A stretch of DNA of 64,000 bases from Pseudoduganella armeniaca (lineage in GTDB: Bacteria > Pseudomonadota > Gammaproteobacteria > Burkholderiales > Burkholderiaceae_D). The stretch spans positions 434,001 through 498,000 of the forward strand of contig NZ_CP028324.1 of NCBI RefSeq assembly GCF_003028855.1, read 5' to 3'. Position numbers and translations under genes: made by a program. The notes beneath the pieces are model-generated. The model did not search any database and had not been told where the DNA came from. It saw only the letters and a list, made by a program, of their open reading frames with translations. This document shows positions 26,987 to 35,575 of this stretch, piece by piece (position 1 is the stretch's first letter; each line of letters begins with the position of its first letter).

Positions 26987-28611
26987 TGGACCGGCGCAGC
27001 TTCCTGTTTGCCGCCGCCGCCGGCGGTGCCGCCGTGGCCAGCGCGACGTTGTATCGACACTGGCGCGAGATCACGCCCGCCGTGCACGCGCCGGGCCGGG
27101 AACTGGGACACTACCTGCGCGATCGGGGCAGCGTACCGCCGCCTGCGGGAGTCATCGAGACCGACATCGCCATCGTGGGCGCCGGCATGGCCGGCCTGAC
27201 GGCGGCGTGGCAGCTGCGCCGCGACGGCCACGCCGATTTCCTCGTCATCGACGGTCCCGAGCCCTTCGGCAACGCGGCCGGCGGCAGCGACGGCGAGCTG
27301 GCGTATCCGACCGGCGCGCATTATTTGCCGGTGCCGCCGCGCGAGTGTGCGCACGTGCGCGCTATCCTGGCCGACCTGGGCATCCTGCTGCGCGATGCGC
27401 ACGGCGACAAACCTTATTACGACGAACGCTACCTGCTGCATGCGCCGGAAGAGCGGCTGCTGGTAAACGGCCGCTGGCAGGAAGGCATCGTGCCGCGCGC
27501 CGGTGTACCGGCGGCGGAGCTGGCCGAGCATGCGCGCTTTTTCGCTGAAATCGAACGCTTGCGTGGCCTGCATGGCGCCGACGGCCGGCGCGTGTTCGCG
27601 CTGCCCAGCAGCGCGTCGTCCGTCGATCCCGCCTGGCTGGCGCTGGATCGCCTGACCTTGCGCGACTGGTTCCAACAACACGGCTACCGCTCGCCCACCT
27701 TGTACTGGTACCTCGACTACTGCTGCCGCGACGATTACGGCGCCACGGCGGCCACCGTGTCCGCCTGGGCCGGCCTGCATTATTTTTGCGCGCGCGGTGG
27801 CGAGGCGGCCAATGCGGCACCGGGCGCGTGGCTGACGTGGCCGGGCGGGCTGCAACCGCTGGCCAGCGCCTTGGCCGAACGCTCGGGCGCGCGCCGCTTG
27901 AGCGGTGCCGCCGTGTCGATCCGCGAGGTGGACGGCAGAGTGGAAATCCTGTGCTGCACGATGCAAGGCGGTAAGCCGCGCAGCTACCTGGTGCGGGCCC
28001 GTAAAGCCATTTGCGCGATGCCGCTGTTCATGGCCAGCCGTGTCGTCGAGAACATCGCGTCGTATGGCTTTACGCCGCAGCACCTGCCGGCCACGGCGCC
28101 ATGGCTGGTGGCGAATTTTGTCCTGCGCGGTTTTCCGGCCGAGCTGCCGGAAGCGCCGCTGTGCTGGGACAACGTCGTGCACCGGCCGGAGGGTGGTCCC
28201 AACCTGGGCTACGTGGTGTCCACGCACCAGGACATTCGCGTCACGCCACCCGAACGGACCGTATTCACGACCTATGCCGCGCTGTCGCACCTGGACCCGC
28301 TGGCCGCGCGGCGCTGGCTGCAAGCGGCCGCGCCGGACAAGCTGCTGGCGCTGGCCGCCGCCGACCTGCATGCGGCCTACGGCAGCGCCATCGACCTGCA
28401 AGTCGAGCGCGTCGACATCACCTTGCGCGCCCACGCGATGGCGATCCCGCGGCCGGGCTTTCGTAGCAATGCGGGGCTGGCCGCGCTGCGCGCGCACGAC
28501 GGGGCGGTGCTGTTCGCGCATGCCGACCTGTCCGGGTTTTCCGTGTTCGAGGAGGCGTCGTGGTGGGGTGTGCAGGCGGCGCGGCGGGCGCTGGGCAAGA
28601 CGGGCGCCTGA
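26986..28611 (+). CDS. Tat-exported flavin amine oxidase-like protein
   Basis: A 541-residue FAD protein. The twin-arginine leader MDRRSFLFAAAAGGAAVASA suggests Tat export of the folded flavoprotein. The dinucleotide motif IAIVGAGMAGLTAAWQL is at about residues 60-76. The C-terminal GAVLFAHADLSGFSVFEEA block resembles the FAD-closing region of amine oxidases. Translation is coupled to the aminopropyltransferase gene (TGATG). In this setting a polyamine oxidase or a dehydrogenase acting on the transferase product is the natural guess, but unproven. Confidence 0.78.
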   Translation: MDRRSFLFAAAAGGAAVASATLYRHWREITPAVHAPGRELGHYLRDRGSVPPPAGVIETDIAIVGAGMAGLTAAWQLRRDGHADFLVIDGPEPFGNAAGGSDGELAYPTGAHYLPVPPRECAHVRAILADLGILLRDAHGDKPYYDERYLLHAPEERLLVNGRWQEGIVPRAGVPAAELAEHARFFAEIERLRGLHGADGRRVFALPSSASSVDPAWLALDRLTLRDWFQQHGYRSPTLYWYLDYCCRDDYGATAATVSAWAGLHYFCARGGEAANAAPGAWLTWPGGLQPLASALAERSGARRLSGAAVSIREVDGRVEILCCTMQGGKPRSYLVRARKAICAMPLFMASRVVENIASYGFTPQHLPATAPWLVANFVLRGFPAELPEAPLCWDNVVHRPEGGPNLGYVVSTHQDIRVTPPERTVFTTYAALSHLDPLAARRWLQAAAPDKLLALAAADLHAAYGSAIDLQVERVDITLRAHAMAIPRPGFRSNAGLAALRAHDGAVLFAHADLSGFSVFEEASWWGVQAARRALGKTGA

Positions 28612-28630
28612 AGCGGATCGTCAGGCGCCC
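28602..28630. terminator. Palindrome between convergent genes
   Basis: Perfect 10-bp arms (28602-28611 and 28621-28630) with a 9-nt loop. It covers the stop codons of both the flavoprotein gene and the convergent 110-aa gene, like the hairpin at 836. No T-run. Confidence 0.5.
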
Positions 28631-28953
28631 GCCTGGGCCAGTTTCGCGTACCAGTCGGCATACGGCGTATTCTTCACCATCCGCCGGTTGAAGTCCGGCG
28701 CGCCATCGGTCCACCACACGGGGCCGCGCTCGCCCAGCCCGCGCTTGGCCACATCGACGGCGGCCCGCGCGGCGCGTTCCGCAGCGGCGTCCCCGGCTTT
28801 TTTGGCGGCGCCGACCTGGCGGCGTGCCGTCATCAGCTGCTCGACCAGGCGTTGGCGCTCGTCCGGCGGCAGGGCCGGATTGGCGAGGCGCCAGAGGCGC
28901 CCCCGGACGATGAAATAGCGGCCGTCCGGTGTGCTGGGATAGTGGTCGGGCAT
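28621..28953 (-). CDS. Conserved hypothetical protein, 110 aa
   Basis: A small charged protein with a recognisable start (PDHYPSTPDGRYFIVRGRLWR), a central Ala/Arg/Lys helix and the end GERGPVWWTDGAPDFNRR. I have a memory of similar proteins in other proteobacteria but no assigned function. Start 28953 gives MPDHYPS; the frame is open 19 codons further upstream. It has no signal peptide. Confidence 0.7.
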   Translation of the reverse strand: MPDHYPSTPDGRYFIVRGRLWRLANPALPPDERQRLVEQLMTARRQVGAAKKAGDAAAERAARAAVDVAKRGLGERGPVWWTDGAPDFNRRMVKNTPYADWYAKLAQAGA

Positions 28954-29033
28954 GCGGCCATCATATCGGAAACGGCGCGAAGGCCGGGCCAGTCGTGCTA
29001 AATTGTCCATCTCTACCCTACGGAGTCGAATCG

Positions 29034-29213
29034 ATGAGCAAACGCGTTATTCCCCTGGCCCTGCTGGCGCTGGTCACACTGGCGGGCTGCCAGTACGGGG
29101 CCCTGCAAAACGACGCCCAGTCCTGCGAGCGGCTGGCCGACTGGAGCGACCGCAAGGTCTGCCTGGACAAGGTGAAGAGCGAGGAACGCGAGTGGGAGAA
29201 GCGCAAGAACTGA
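29034..29213 (+). CDS. Small lipoprotein, 59 aa
   Basis: A signal peptide with lipobox LVTLAGC (residues 13-19) leaves a 41-residue mature lipopeptide with charged, helix-prone KVKSEEREWEKRKN at the end. A CGGAG site precedes ATG 29034. Two further Cys in the mature part could form a disulfide. Function unknown. Confidence 0.72.
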   Translation: MSKRVIPLALLALVTLAGCQYGALQNDAQSCERLADWSDRKVCLDKVKSEEREWEKRKN

Positions 29214-29310
29214 CGCGGTAAAAAACATCTCGGCGCGCTTGTCGATCCGGGCCCGCGCCGTTCGTCGTGCTGGCAGAGGGTCGTCCTCTTACCTTGAGCA
29301 AGGAGTCGCC

Positions 29311-29757
29311 ATGAGCAGCAACACCGTCACACTGCACCGCGTCCTGAAAGCCACACCCGAGCGCGTCTACCGCGCCTTTACCACGGCGGCCGCCTGGGCC
29401 AAGTGGCTGCCACCGCATGGCTTCGTCGGCACGGTGCACGAGCTGGACGCCCGCGTGGGTGGGCGGTACCGCATGTCGTTCACGAATTTCACGACAGGGC
29501 ACAGCCATACGTTCGGCGGCGAATACCTGGAGTTGGAGCCGGGCCAGCGGTTGCGCTACACGGCCACCTTCGACGATCCCAACCTGCCGGGGCAGATGCA
29601 GACCACGGTGACGCTGCGCGCCGTGTTCTGCGGCGTGGAGGTGCACATCGTCCAGGAAGGCATCCCGTCCGTGATCCCGGCCGAGGCCTGCTACCTGGGC
29701 TGGCAGGAATCGCTGCAGCTGCTGGCGCAGCTGGTCGAGGCGGCGGTCGAGGGCTGA
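29311..29757 (+). CDS. SRPBCC (AHSA1/START-like) domain protein
   Basis: A 148-residue protein with the typical opening HRVLKATPERVYRAFTTAAA followed by KWLPPHGF and GGRYRMSFTNF. The helix-grip fold binds hydrophobic ligands. AAGGAG stands before ATG 29311. Ligand unknown; often a stress or antibiotic-related accessory protein. Confidence 0.88.
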   Translation: MSSNTVTLHRVLKATPERVYRAFTTAAAWAKWLPPHGFVGTVHELDARVGGRYRMSFTNFTTGHSHTFGGEYLELEPGQRLRYTATFDDPNLPGQMQTTVTLRAVFCGVEVHIVQEGIPSVIPAEACYLGWQESLQLLAQLVEAAVEG

Positions 29758-29871
29758 GCGCGAAGGCTGCTCGGCAGGCGACGACTCGTTACAAGGGGCC
29801 GACAATGGCGGACAGACAGCCGCATCGGCCAGGCGCATCATCGGTACCGATGACAACGCCAGGAGAACGAA

Positions 29872-30273
29872 ATGCAATCGAACGACATGGTCCGCAGGGT
29901 GGCAGCAGTTGCGCTGCTGGGCGCAATGGCAATTCCCGCGGTGGCGCGCGCCGGCGGGACGTGCACCGTGTACGAGCACCGCGACTTCGGCGGCGCCCAT
30001 TGGACGCTGCACGATGGCGACGTCCTGCGCATGATCCGGCCGCCGCAACTGGGTACCTCCGACGGCATCCACCGCTTTATCTACGAGTCGTCGTGGAACG
30101 ACAAGGTATCGTCGTTCACGGTCGGGCCGACCTGCACGTTGACGTTGTGGGAGCACGTCAATTACGGCGGCCACCATTTTCGCGCCAATCGCAGCCGTTC
30201 CTACGTGGGCGATCGCTGGAACGACAAGGCCAGCGACGCGGTGTGCGAATGCAAGGGGCCGCTGAAGTGGTAA
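29872..30273 (+). CDS. Secreted beta/gamma-crystallin-like protein
   Basis: A 133-residue exported protein (signal about residues 1-27, ending ARAGG). Two Greek-key starts are seen, YEHRDFGGAHWTL and WEHVNYGGHHFRA. The first half contains the calcium-clamp motif (N/D)(N/D)xx(S/T)S as NDKVSS; the second has the weaker NDKASD. Three to four Cys may form disulfides. Similar proteins are extracellular and Ca-stabilised. AGGAG precedes the ATG. Confidence 0.75.
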   Translation: MQSNDMVRRVAAVALLGAMAIPAVARAGGTCTVYEHRDFGGAHWTLHDGDVLRMIRPPQLGTSDGIHRFIYESSWNDKVSSFTVGPTCTLTLWEHVNYGGHHFRANRSRSYVGDRWNDKASDAVCECKGPLKW

Positions 30274-30286
30274 GCGTGCAGCTCGC

Positions 30287-30613
30287 TCATTGGCTCACCT
30301 TCAGCCCGACGATGCCGACAAACACCAGCGCCATGAACACCAGCCGCGCCACCGACGGGGCTTCGGCGAAGGCCAGCATGCCCACCAGCGTGACGCCGAC
30401 GGCGCCGATGCCCGTCCACACGGCGTAGGCCACACCCAGCGGCAGGGCGCGCACGGCGGTGGCCAGCAGCCAGATGCTGCCCAGCGCCGTGACCAGCGCC
30501 AGTACGCTGGGCAGCGGCCGCGTGCCGCCGTCCGAGGCTTTCAGGGCGAAGGCCATCGCCACTTCCAGCGCGCCGGCCGCCAGCACCAGGCCCCAGGCGA
30601 GCAGGCTAGACAT
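30287..30613 (-). CDS. Small multidrug resistance (SMR/DMT) family transporter
   Basis: A 108-residue protein with four membrane helices and the family motif YAVWTGIGAVGVTLVG. A Glu in the first helix (ALEVAMAFALK) is the usual proton/substrate site. Members export quaternary ammonium compounds or guanidinium; which of these cannot be told. Its start lies within the last codons of the upstream GST gene (8-bp overlap), so they form an operon. Confidence 0.9.
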   Translation of the reverse strand: MSSLLAWGLVLAAGALEVAMAFALKASDGGTRPLPSVLALVTALGSIWLLATAVRALPLGVAYAVWTGIGAVGVTLVGMLAFAEAPSVARLVFMALVFVGIVGLKVSQ

Positions 30614-31229
30614 GGGCCGGCTCCGCCGTGCGGGCCAGGCCTCGTTGTAGCGCCGGCCGGGCACCGACCTTGTCCAGCCATGCCGCCAAGGCGGGCCAGG
30701 CACCGATATCGAGTCCCAGTTCCTCGTGCGTGACGAGCCAGGTCCAGCAGGCGATATCGGCCACCGTGTACGTGTCGCCGGCAATGTAAGGCGTGGCGGC
30801 CAGGCGCCGCTCGATGACGCCGTACAGCCGCCGCGCCTCCTTGGTGTAGCGCGCCAGCGCCTGCTCGTTCGGCGCCGGCGCCGCATGGCGGAACCACCAC
30901 AACTGGCCCAGCATGGGGCCGATGCTGGCCGCCTGCAGGAACAGCCATTGCAGCACGGTGTCGCGGCCATTGCCGTCGGCCGGGATCAGCCGGCCGCTGT
31001 GCGTCGCCAGATGAAACAGGATCGCGTTCGATTCGAACAGGGGCGTGCCATCGTCCTCGTTCACCAGCACGGGGATCTTGCCGTTCGGGTTCAGGCGTTC
31101 GAACGCGGGCGTGTGCTGCTCGCCGGCGCCCAGGTCGACGTGCTGCACGCGATATGGCAGTCCCAGTTCTTCCAGCGCGATGGAAATCTTGCGGCCGTTC
31201 GGGGTGTCGGCCAGGTAAGCGGTGTACAT
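30606..31229 (-). CDS. Glutathione S-transferase family protein
   Basis: A 207-residue cytoplasmic GST. The thioredoxin-like N-terminal domain contains TPNGRKISIALEELGLPY and the cis-Pro stretch GKIPVLV with ESNAILFHLA. A helical C-terminal domain follows with DTYTVADIACW. It resembles YfcG/Ure2-type disulfide-bond GSTs. It is co-transcribed with the SMR gene and diverges from a LysR gene that may control it. Confidence 0.92.
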   Translation of the reverse strand: MYTAYLADTPNGRKISIALEELGLPYRVQHVDLGAGEQHTPAFERLNPNGKIPVLVNEDDGTPLFESNAILFHLATHSGRLIPADGNGRDTVLQWLFLQAASIGPMLGQLWWFRHAAPAPNEQALARYTKEARRLYGVIERRLAATPYIAGDTYTVADIACWTWLVTHEELGLDIGAWPALAAWLDKVGARPALQRGLARTAEPAHV

Positions 31230-31290
31230 GATGTGTCCTCCTTGGTCGCCACCTTAGACTGTGCAAGAATGGTCAGCAATTCCATTTATT

Positions 31291-31307
31291 CGCACATCTG
31301 ACGTGCG
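31291..31307. promoter_or_regulatory. Candidate LysR operator
   Basis: The interrupted palindrome CGCAC-N7-GTGCG lies in the 91-bp gap between the divergent GST and LysR genes, flanked by the outer inverted pair GTGCAA (31261) and TTGCAC (31311). LysR regulators usually bind such dyads in divergent promoters. Confidence 0.4.
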
Positions 31308-31320
31308 TTTTTGCACAACC

Positions 31321-32181
31321 ATGGACTGGGACGACTACCGCTACTTCCTTGCCGTGGCCGACGCGGGCTCGCTGTCGGCGGCGGCGCGCCGGCTGGGCCA
31401 GAGCCACTCGACGATCCTGCGCCGGCTCGACAAGCTGGAGGCCGCACTGGCCGTGCGCCTGTTCGAGCGCTTCCAGACCGGCTACGTGCTGACCGCCGCC
31501 GGCGACGAGCTGCAGGCGCTGCTGGCACCGTTGGCACAGCAACTGGCGGACGTCGAGCGGCAGGTGGGCGGGCGCGACACCCAACTGGCCGGCACCATCC
31601 GCATCACGACGACGGACACCCTGCTGCAAGCGCTGCTGCTGCCGGCGCTGGCGGACTTTCGCCGCGCCTATCCCGGCATCGCACTGCAGGTCACCGTCAA
31701 CAACAGCTTCTTGAACCTGACGCGGCGCGAGGCGGACGTCGCCATCCGCCCCACCAACACGCCGCCGGACAACCTGGTCGGCCGCAAGCTCGGAAGGGTC
31801 CAGACAGCGCCGTACAGCACATCGCCGCGCACTCCGGCCGACGACTGGACCGCCTATGACTGGGTCGCGCCGGACGAGGCACTGGCCCACCTGGCGCAGG
31901 CGCGCTGGCTGCGCGAACACGTGCCCTCCGAGCGCTGGGTGTTCAGTGCCGATACGCTGGTGGGCATGGCCGCCGCCGTGGAAGCGGGGATCGGCGCCGG
32001 CATGCTGCTGTGCCTCCTGGCCGACGCGCGGCCGAACCTGATCCGCCTGGCGCCGCCGCCGCCCGCGCTGGACACGGACGTGTGGCTGCTGACGCACCCG
32101 GACCTGCGCCGCGTCAGCCGCATCCGCGCGCTGACGGAATTCCTTGCGAAGGCGCTGGCCACGCACCCGGCGCTGTCCTGA
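31321..32181 (+). CDS. LysR family transcriptional regulator
   Basis: A 286-residue regulator. The winged HTH lies at residues 1-60 (RYFLAVADAGSLSAAARRLG, STILRRLDKLEAAL), followed by an effector domain (RITTTDTLLQALLLPAL). ATG 31321 gives the conserved MDWDDYRYFLAV start. It is divergent from the GST-SMR operon, which is the likely target. Confidence 0.9.
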   Translation: MDWDDYRYFLAVADAGSLSAAARRLGQSHSTILRRLDKLEAALAVRLFERFQTGYVLTAAGDELQALLAPLAQQLADVERQVGGRDTQLAGTIRITTTDTLLQALLLPALADFRRAYPGIALQVTVNNSFLNLTRREADVAIRPTNTPPDNLVGRKLGRVQTAPYSTSPRTPADDWTAYDWVAPDEALAHLAQARWLREHVPSERWVFSADTLVGMAAAVEAGIGAGMLLCLLADARPNLIRLAPPPPALDTDVWLLTHPDLRRVSRIRALTEFLAKALATHPALS

Positions 32182-32227
32182 CGAGCACCGTGCTAAGGTT
32201 GGCCCATTCCACCAACAAGGAGACATC

Positions 32228-32701
32228 ATGTCGATGATAGGTCTGTATCTCGCGGTGCCCCAGGCCGAACTGGAGGCCTTGCGCGCCGAGCCGGAAGAGA
32301 TCGAGGAATTCCTGGCCGGGCCGCGCGGCGACGACGCCTGCAGCGCCGATAAAAGCTGGCACGGCATCCATTACCTGCTCACCGGTTCGACGGTGCCCAC
32401 CGCCGACGTGCTGTCCAACGTCATCTTCGGCAAGGGCCCCCTGGGTACCCGCGACCTGGGCTACGGGCCCCCGCTGGCGACCGACGCGGCCGACGTGCGC
32501 GCCATCGCGGCGGCCCTGGAACAGGTGTCGGACGACGCCTTGCGTGCCCGCTTCGACCCGGCCGCCATGGACGAGGTTTACCCGGGCTTCTGGGATGACG
32601 ACGACGCGCTGGACGCCATCATGGACGCGCTCGACGAACTGCGCGCGTTCTACCGCGACGCCGCCGCGAATGGCGATGCCGTTATTGCCTGGTTCGCGTA
32701 A
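32228..32701 (+). CDS. DUF1877 family protein (YfbM-like)
   Basis: A 157-residue acidic protein with the family traits MSMIGLYLAV, KSWHGIHYLLTG and a late FYRDAAANGDAVIAWF. No biochemical function is established. An AAGGAG site precedes ATG 32228. Confidence 0.85.
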   Translation: MSMIGLYLAVPQAELEALRAEPEEIEEFLAGPRGDDACSADKSWHGIHYLLTGSTVPTADVLSNVIFGKGPLGTRDLGYGPPLATDAADVRAIAAALEQVSDDALRARFDPAAMDEVYPGFWDDDDALDAIMDALDELRAFYRDAAANGDAVIAWFA

Positions 32702-32807
32702 CAGCGTGCCCACGTATGCCAAAACCATATAGGCTTTGCCGAATTAGTCATATTTCAGCGTAGACAAGCATCGCTACACTGGCGCGGTTTCCATCATCGG
32801 GCCCGCC

Positions 32808-33956
32808 ATGAAAATCACCAAGCTGACCTTGTACCGCGTGCCGCCGCGCTGGATGTTCCTCAAGATCGAGACCGACGAGGGCATCACGGGCTGGGGCGAA
32901 CCCGTCATCGAAGGGCGCGCCCGCACCGTCGAGGCGGCGGTGCAGGAACTGTCCGAGTACCTGGTGGGCCAGGACCCGCTGCGCATCAACGACCTGTGGC
33001 AGGTGATGTACCGCGGCGGCTTCTATCGCGGCGGCGCCATCCTGATGAGCGCCATCGCCGGCATCGACCAGGCCTTGTGGGACATCAAGGGCAAGGCCCT
33101 GGGCGTGCCGGTCTACCAGCTGCTGGGCGGCCTGGTGCGCGAGCGCATGAAGATGTACAGCTGGGTGGGCGGCGACCGCCCGGCCGACGTCATCGCCGGC
33201 ATCCACACGCTGCGCGAGATCGGCATCCACACGTTCAAGATGAACGGCACCGAGGAGCTGAGCATCGTCGATTCGGCCAGGGCGGTCGACGCGGCCGTGG
33301 CGCGCGTGGCGCAAATCCGCGACACGTTCGGCTTCGACATCGAATTCGGCCTGGACTTCCACGGCCGCGTCTCCGCGCCGATGGCGAAGGTGCTGCTGCG
33401 CGAGCTGGAGCCGTACCGGCCCCTGTTCGTGGAAGAACCGGTGCTGGCCGAGCAGGCCGAATATTATCCGCGCCTGGCCGCGGGCACGGCGATCCCGCTG
33501 GCGGCGGGCGAGCGGATGTACTCGCGCTTCGAATTCAAGCACGTGTTCCAGGCCGGCGGCATCGCCATCGTGCAGCCCGACCTGTCGCATGCGGGTGGCA
33601 TCACGGAGTGCGTCAAGATCGCCGCGATGGCCGAAGCGTACGACGTGGCGCTGGCGCCGCATTGCCCGCTCGGTCCGGTCGCGCTGGCGGCCTGCCTGCA
33701 GGTGGATTTCGTGTCGCACAACGCCGTGCTGCAGGAGCAGAGCATGGGCATCCACTACAACCGTGGTGCCGAGCTGCTGGACTACGTCATCAACAAGGAA
33801 GACTTCCAGATCGTCGACGGCTATTTCGCGCCGCTGCCGCAACCCGGCCTGGGCGTCATCGTCGACGAGGAGCGCGTCATCGCCGCCAGCCAAGGCGTGA
33901 CGGATTGGCGCAACCCGCTGTGGCGCCACCCGGACGGCAGCGTGGCCGAATGGTGA
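32808..33956 (+). CDS. dgoD: D-galactonate dehydratase
   Basis: A 382-residue enolase-superfamily enzyme converting D-galactonate to 2-dehydro-3-deoxygalactonate. The Mg ligands are visible as Asp in FGLDFHGRV, Glu in LFVEEPVL and Glu in PLAAGERMYSR; the catalytic His is in ALAPHCPLGPVA. The N-terminus MKITKLTLYRVPPRWMFLKI is typical DgoD. First gene of a galactose/galactan operon, overlapping dgoK by seven bases. Confidence 0.94.
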   Translation: MKITKLTLYRVPPRWMFLKIETDEGITGWGEPVIEGRARTVEAAVQELSEYLVGQDPLRINDLWQVMYRGGFYRGGAILMSAIAGIDQALWDIKGKALGVPVYQLLGGLVRERMKMYSWVGGDRPADVIAGIHTLREIGIHTFKMNGTEELSIVDSARAVDAAVARVAQIRDTFGFDIEFGLDFHGRVSAPMAKVLLRELEPYRPLFVEEPVLAEQAEYYPRLAAGTAIPLAAGERMYSRFEFKHVFQAGGIAIVQPDLSHAGGITECVKIAAMAEAYDVALAPHCPLGPVALAACLQVDFVSHNAVLQEQSMGIHYNRGAELLDYVINKEDFQIVDGYFAPLPQPGLGVIVDEERVIAASQGVTDWRNPLWRHPDGSVAEW

Positions 33957-34882
33957 CGCCGGCCCTGATCGGCATCGACTGGGGCAGCACCAGCCTGCGT
34001 GCCTTCCTGATCGGCGCCGACGGCACGGTGCTGCAGGAACGGACGGCCGGTAAAGGCGCCTCCACCTTGCATGCGCATCCCGCCTTCGTGGCCGCGCTGG
34101 ACGAGGTGGCGGGCGCCTGGCAGCGCGCCCACCCGGCGCTGCCGCTGCTGGCCTGCGGCATGGTCGGCAGCCAGCACGGCTGGCTGGACGTGCCTTATGT
34201 GCGCGCGCCCGCCGGCGCGGCCGACCTGGCCGCCGGCCTGGCGCAGCCGGCCGACACGGCCCTGCGCATCGTGCCGGGCGTGCTGTACGACGACGGCGTC
34301 CTGCCGCCGGACGTGATGCGGGGCGAAGAGACGCAGGTGGTCGGCGCGCTGGCCGCTTATCCGCAACTGGCCGACAGTTGCGTCGTCCTGCCCGGCACCC
34401 ACTCAAAATGGACGCACGTGTCACAAGGCGCCATCGCGCGCTTTGCCACCCACATGACGGGCGAACTGTATGCCGTGCTGCGCCAGCATTCGGTGCTGGG
34501 GCGCCTGATGCCGCCGGAAGTGACGCCCGATGCCGACACCTTCCTGGCCGGCGTGGCGGCCGCGCGCGACCACGGCGAACTCGGGCTGCCGCACCAGCTG
34601 TTCGCCGTACGCAGCCTCGGCGTGACGGCCCGCCTGCCCAACGGCGCGCTGCCCGAGTATCTCTCCGGCCTGTTGATCGGCCACGAACTGCGCGCCGGCC
34701 TGGCATGGCGCGCCGCGCAGGGCTTGCGCGAACAGCCACTGGCCCTGGTCGGCGCGGCAGCGCTGTGTGAGCGCTACCAGATGGCCTTGAACCACTGCGG
34801 CCAGCCGGCCGATCTCGTCCTCGACAACACCGCGCCGGCCGGCCTGCTGGCCCTGGCCCGCGCCGCCCGACTCCTCTCGTGA
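33950..34882 (+). CDS. dgoK: 2-dehydro-3-deoxygalactonokinase
   Basis: A 310-residue sugar-acid kinase phosphorylating KDGal to its 6-phosphate. The ASKHA-type opening GIDWGSTSLRAFLI, VLPGTHSKW and the C-terminal LALVGAAALCERY support the family. ATG 33950 overlaps the end of dgoD, and its TGA overlaps the dgoA GTG. The three genes form a translationally coupled set. Confidence 0.93.
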   Translation: MVTPALIGIDWGSTSLRAFLIGADGTVLQERTAGKGASTLHAHPAFVAALDEVAGAWQRAHPALPLLACGMVGSQHGWLDVPYVRAPAGAADLAAGLAQPADTALRIVPGVLYDDGVLPPDVMRGEETQVVGALAAYPQLADSCVVLPGTHSKWTHVSQGAIARFATHMTGELYAVLRQHSVLGRLMPPEVTPDADTFLAGVAAARDHGELGLPHQLFAVRSLGVTARLPNGALPEYLSGLLIGHELRAGLAWRAAQGLREQPLALVGAAALCERYQMALNHCGQPADLVLDNTAPAGLLALARAARLLS

Positions 34883-35520
34883 AAACCATGCCACCCGACC
34901 TGACCACCGCATTCCAGACCGCCTTTGCCAGCCTGCCCCTTGTTGCCATCCTGCGCGGCCTGCGCCCGGACGAGGCGCAGGGCGTCGGCACGGCGCTGTA
35001 CGACGCCGGCTTCCGATTGATCGAAGTGCCGATGAACTCTCCCGAACCGCTCGAATCGATCGCGCTGCTGGCGAAAAGCCTGCCGCGCGATTGCCTTATC
35101 GGCGCCGGCACCGTGCTGTCCACGGACGTCGTGGCGCAGGTGCAGGGCGCCGGCGGCCAGCTGATCGTGATGCCGCACGCGGATACGGACGTGATCCGCG
35201 CCGCCAAGGCGGCCGGCATGCTCTGCGTGCCGGGCGTGGCGACGCCGACGGAAGCCTTTGCCGCCTTCAAGGCCGGTGCCAACGCGCTGAAACTGTTCCC
35301 GGCCGAACTGATCACGCCGACGATCGTGCGGGCGATGCGTGCCGTGCTGCCGCCGTCGCTGCCGTTGCTGCCGGTGGGCGGCATCACGCCCGAAAGCATG
35401 GGCGAATACCGCGCCGCCGGCGTGGCCGGCTTCGGCCTCGGTTCGGCGCTGTACCGGCCCGGCATGGATGCCGCGACCGTGGGCGCCAACGCCCGCCGCT
35501 TTGCCGCCGCCTGGCATTGA
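34879..35520 (+). CDS. dgoA: 2-dehydro-3-deoxy-6-phosphogalactonate aldolase
   Basis: A 213-residue KDPG/KDPGal aldolase cleaving KDPGal to pyruvate and glyceraldehyde 3-phosphate. PLVAILRGLRPDEA, the catalytic Glu region FRLIEVPMNSPEP, GAGTVLS and the Schiff-base Lys in ANALKLFPAE are all present. The GTG at 34879 overlaps the dgoK stop; ATG 34888 is an alternative start. Confidence 0.94.
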   Translation: MKTMPPDLTTAFQTAFASLPLVAILRGLRPDEAQGVGTALYDAGFRLIEVPMNSPEPLESIALLAKSLPRDCLIGAGTVLSTDVVAQVQGAGGQLIVMPHADTDVIRAAKAAGMLCVPGVATPTEAFAAFKAGANALKLFPAELITPTIVRAMRAVLPPSLPLLPVGGITPESMGEYRAAGVAGFGLGSALYRPGMDAATVGANARRFAAAWH

Positions 35521-35575
35521 CCGGAGCAAGACCAGAACAACAGGCCATCGTGCCACCCTCATCGGAGACAACAAT

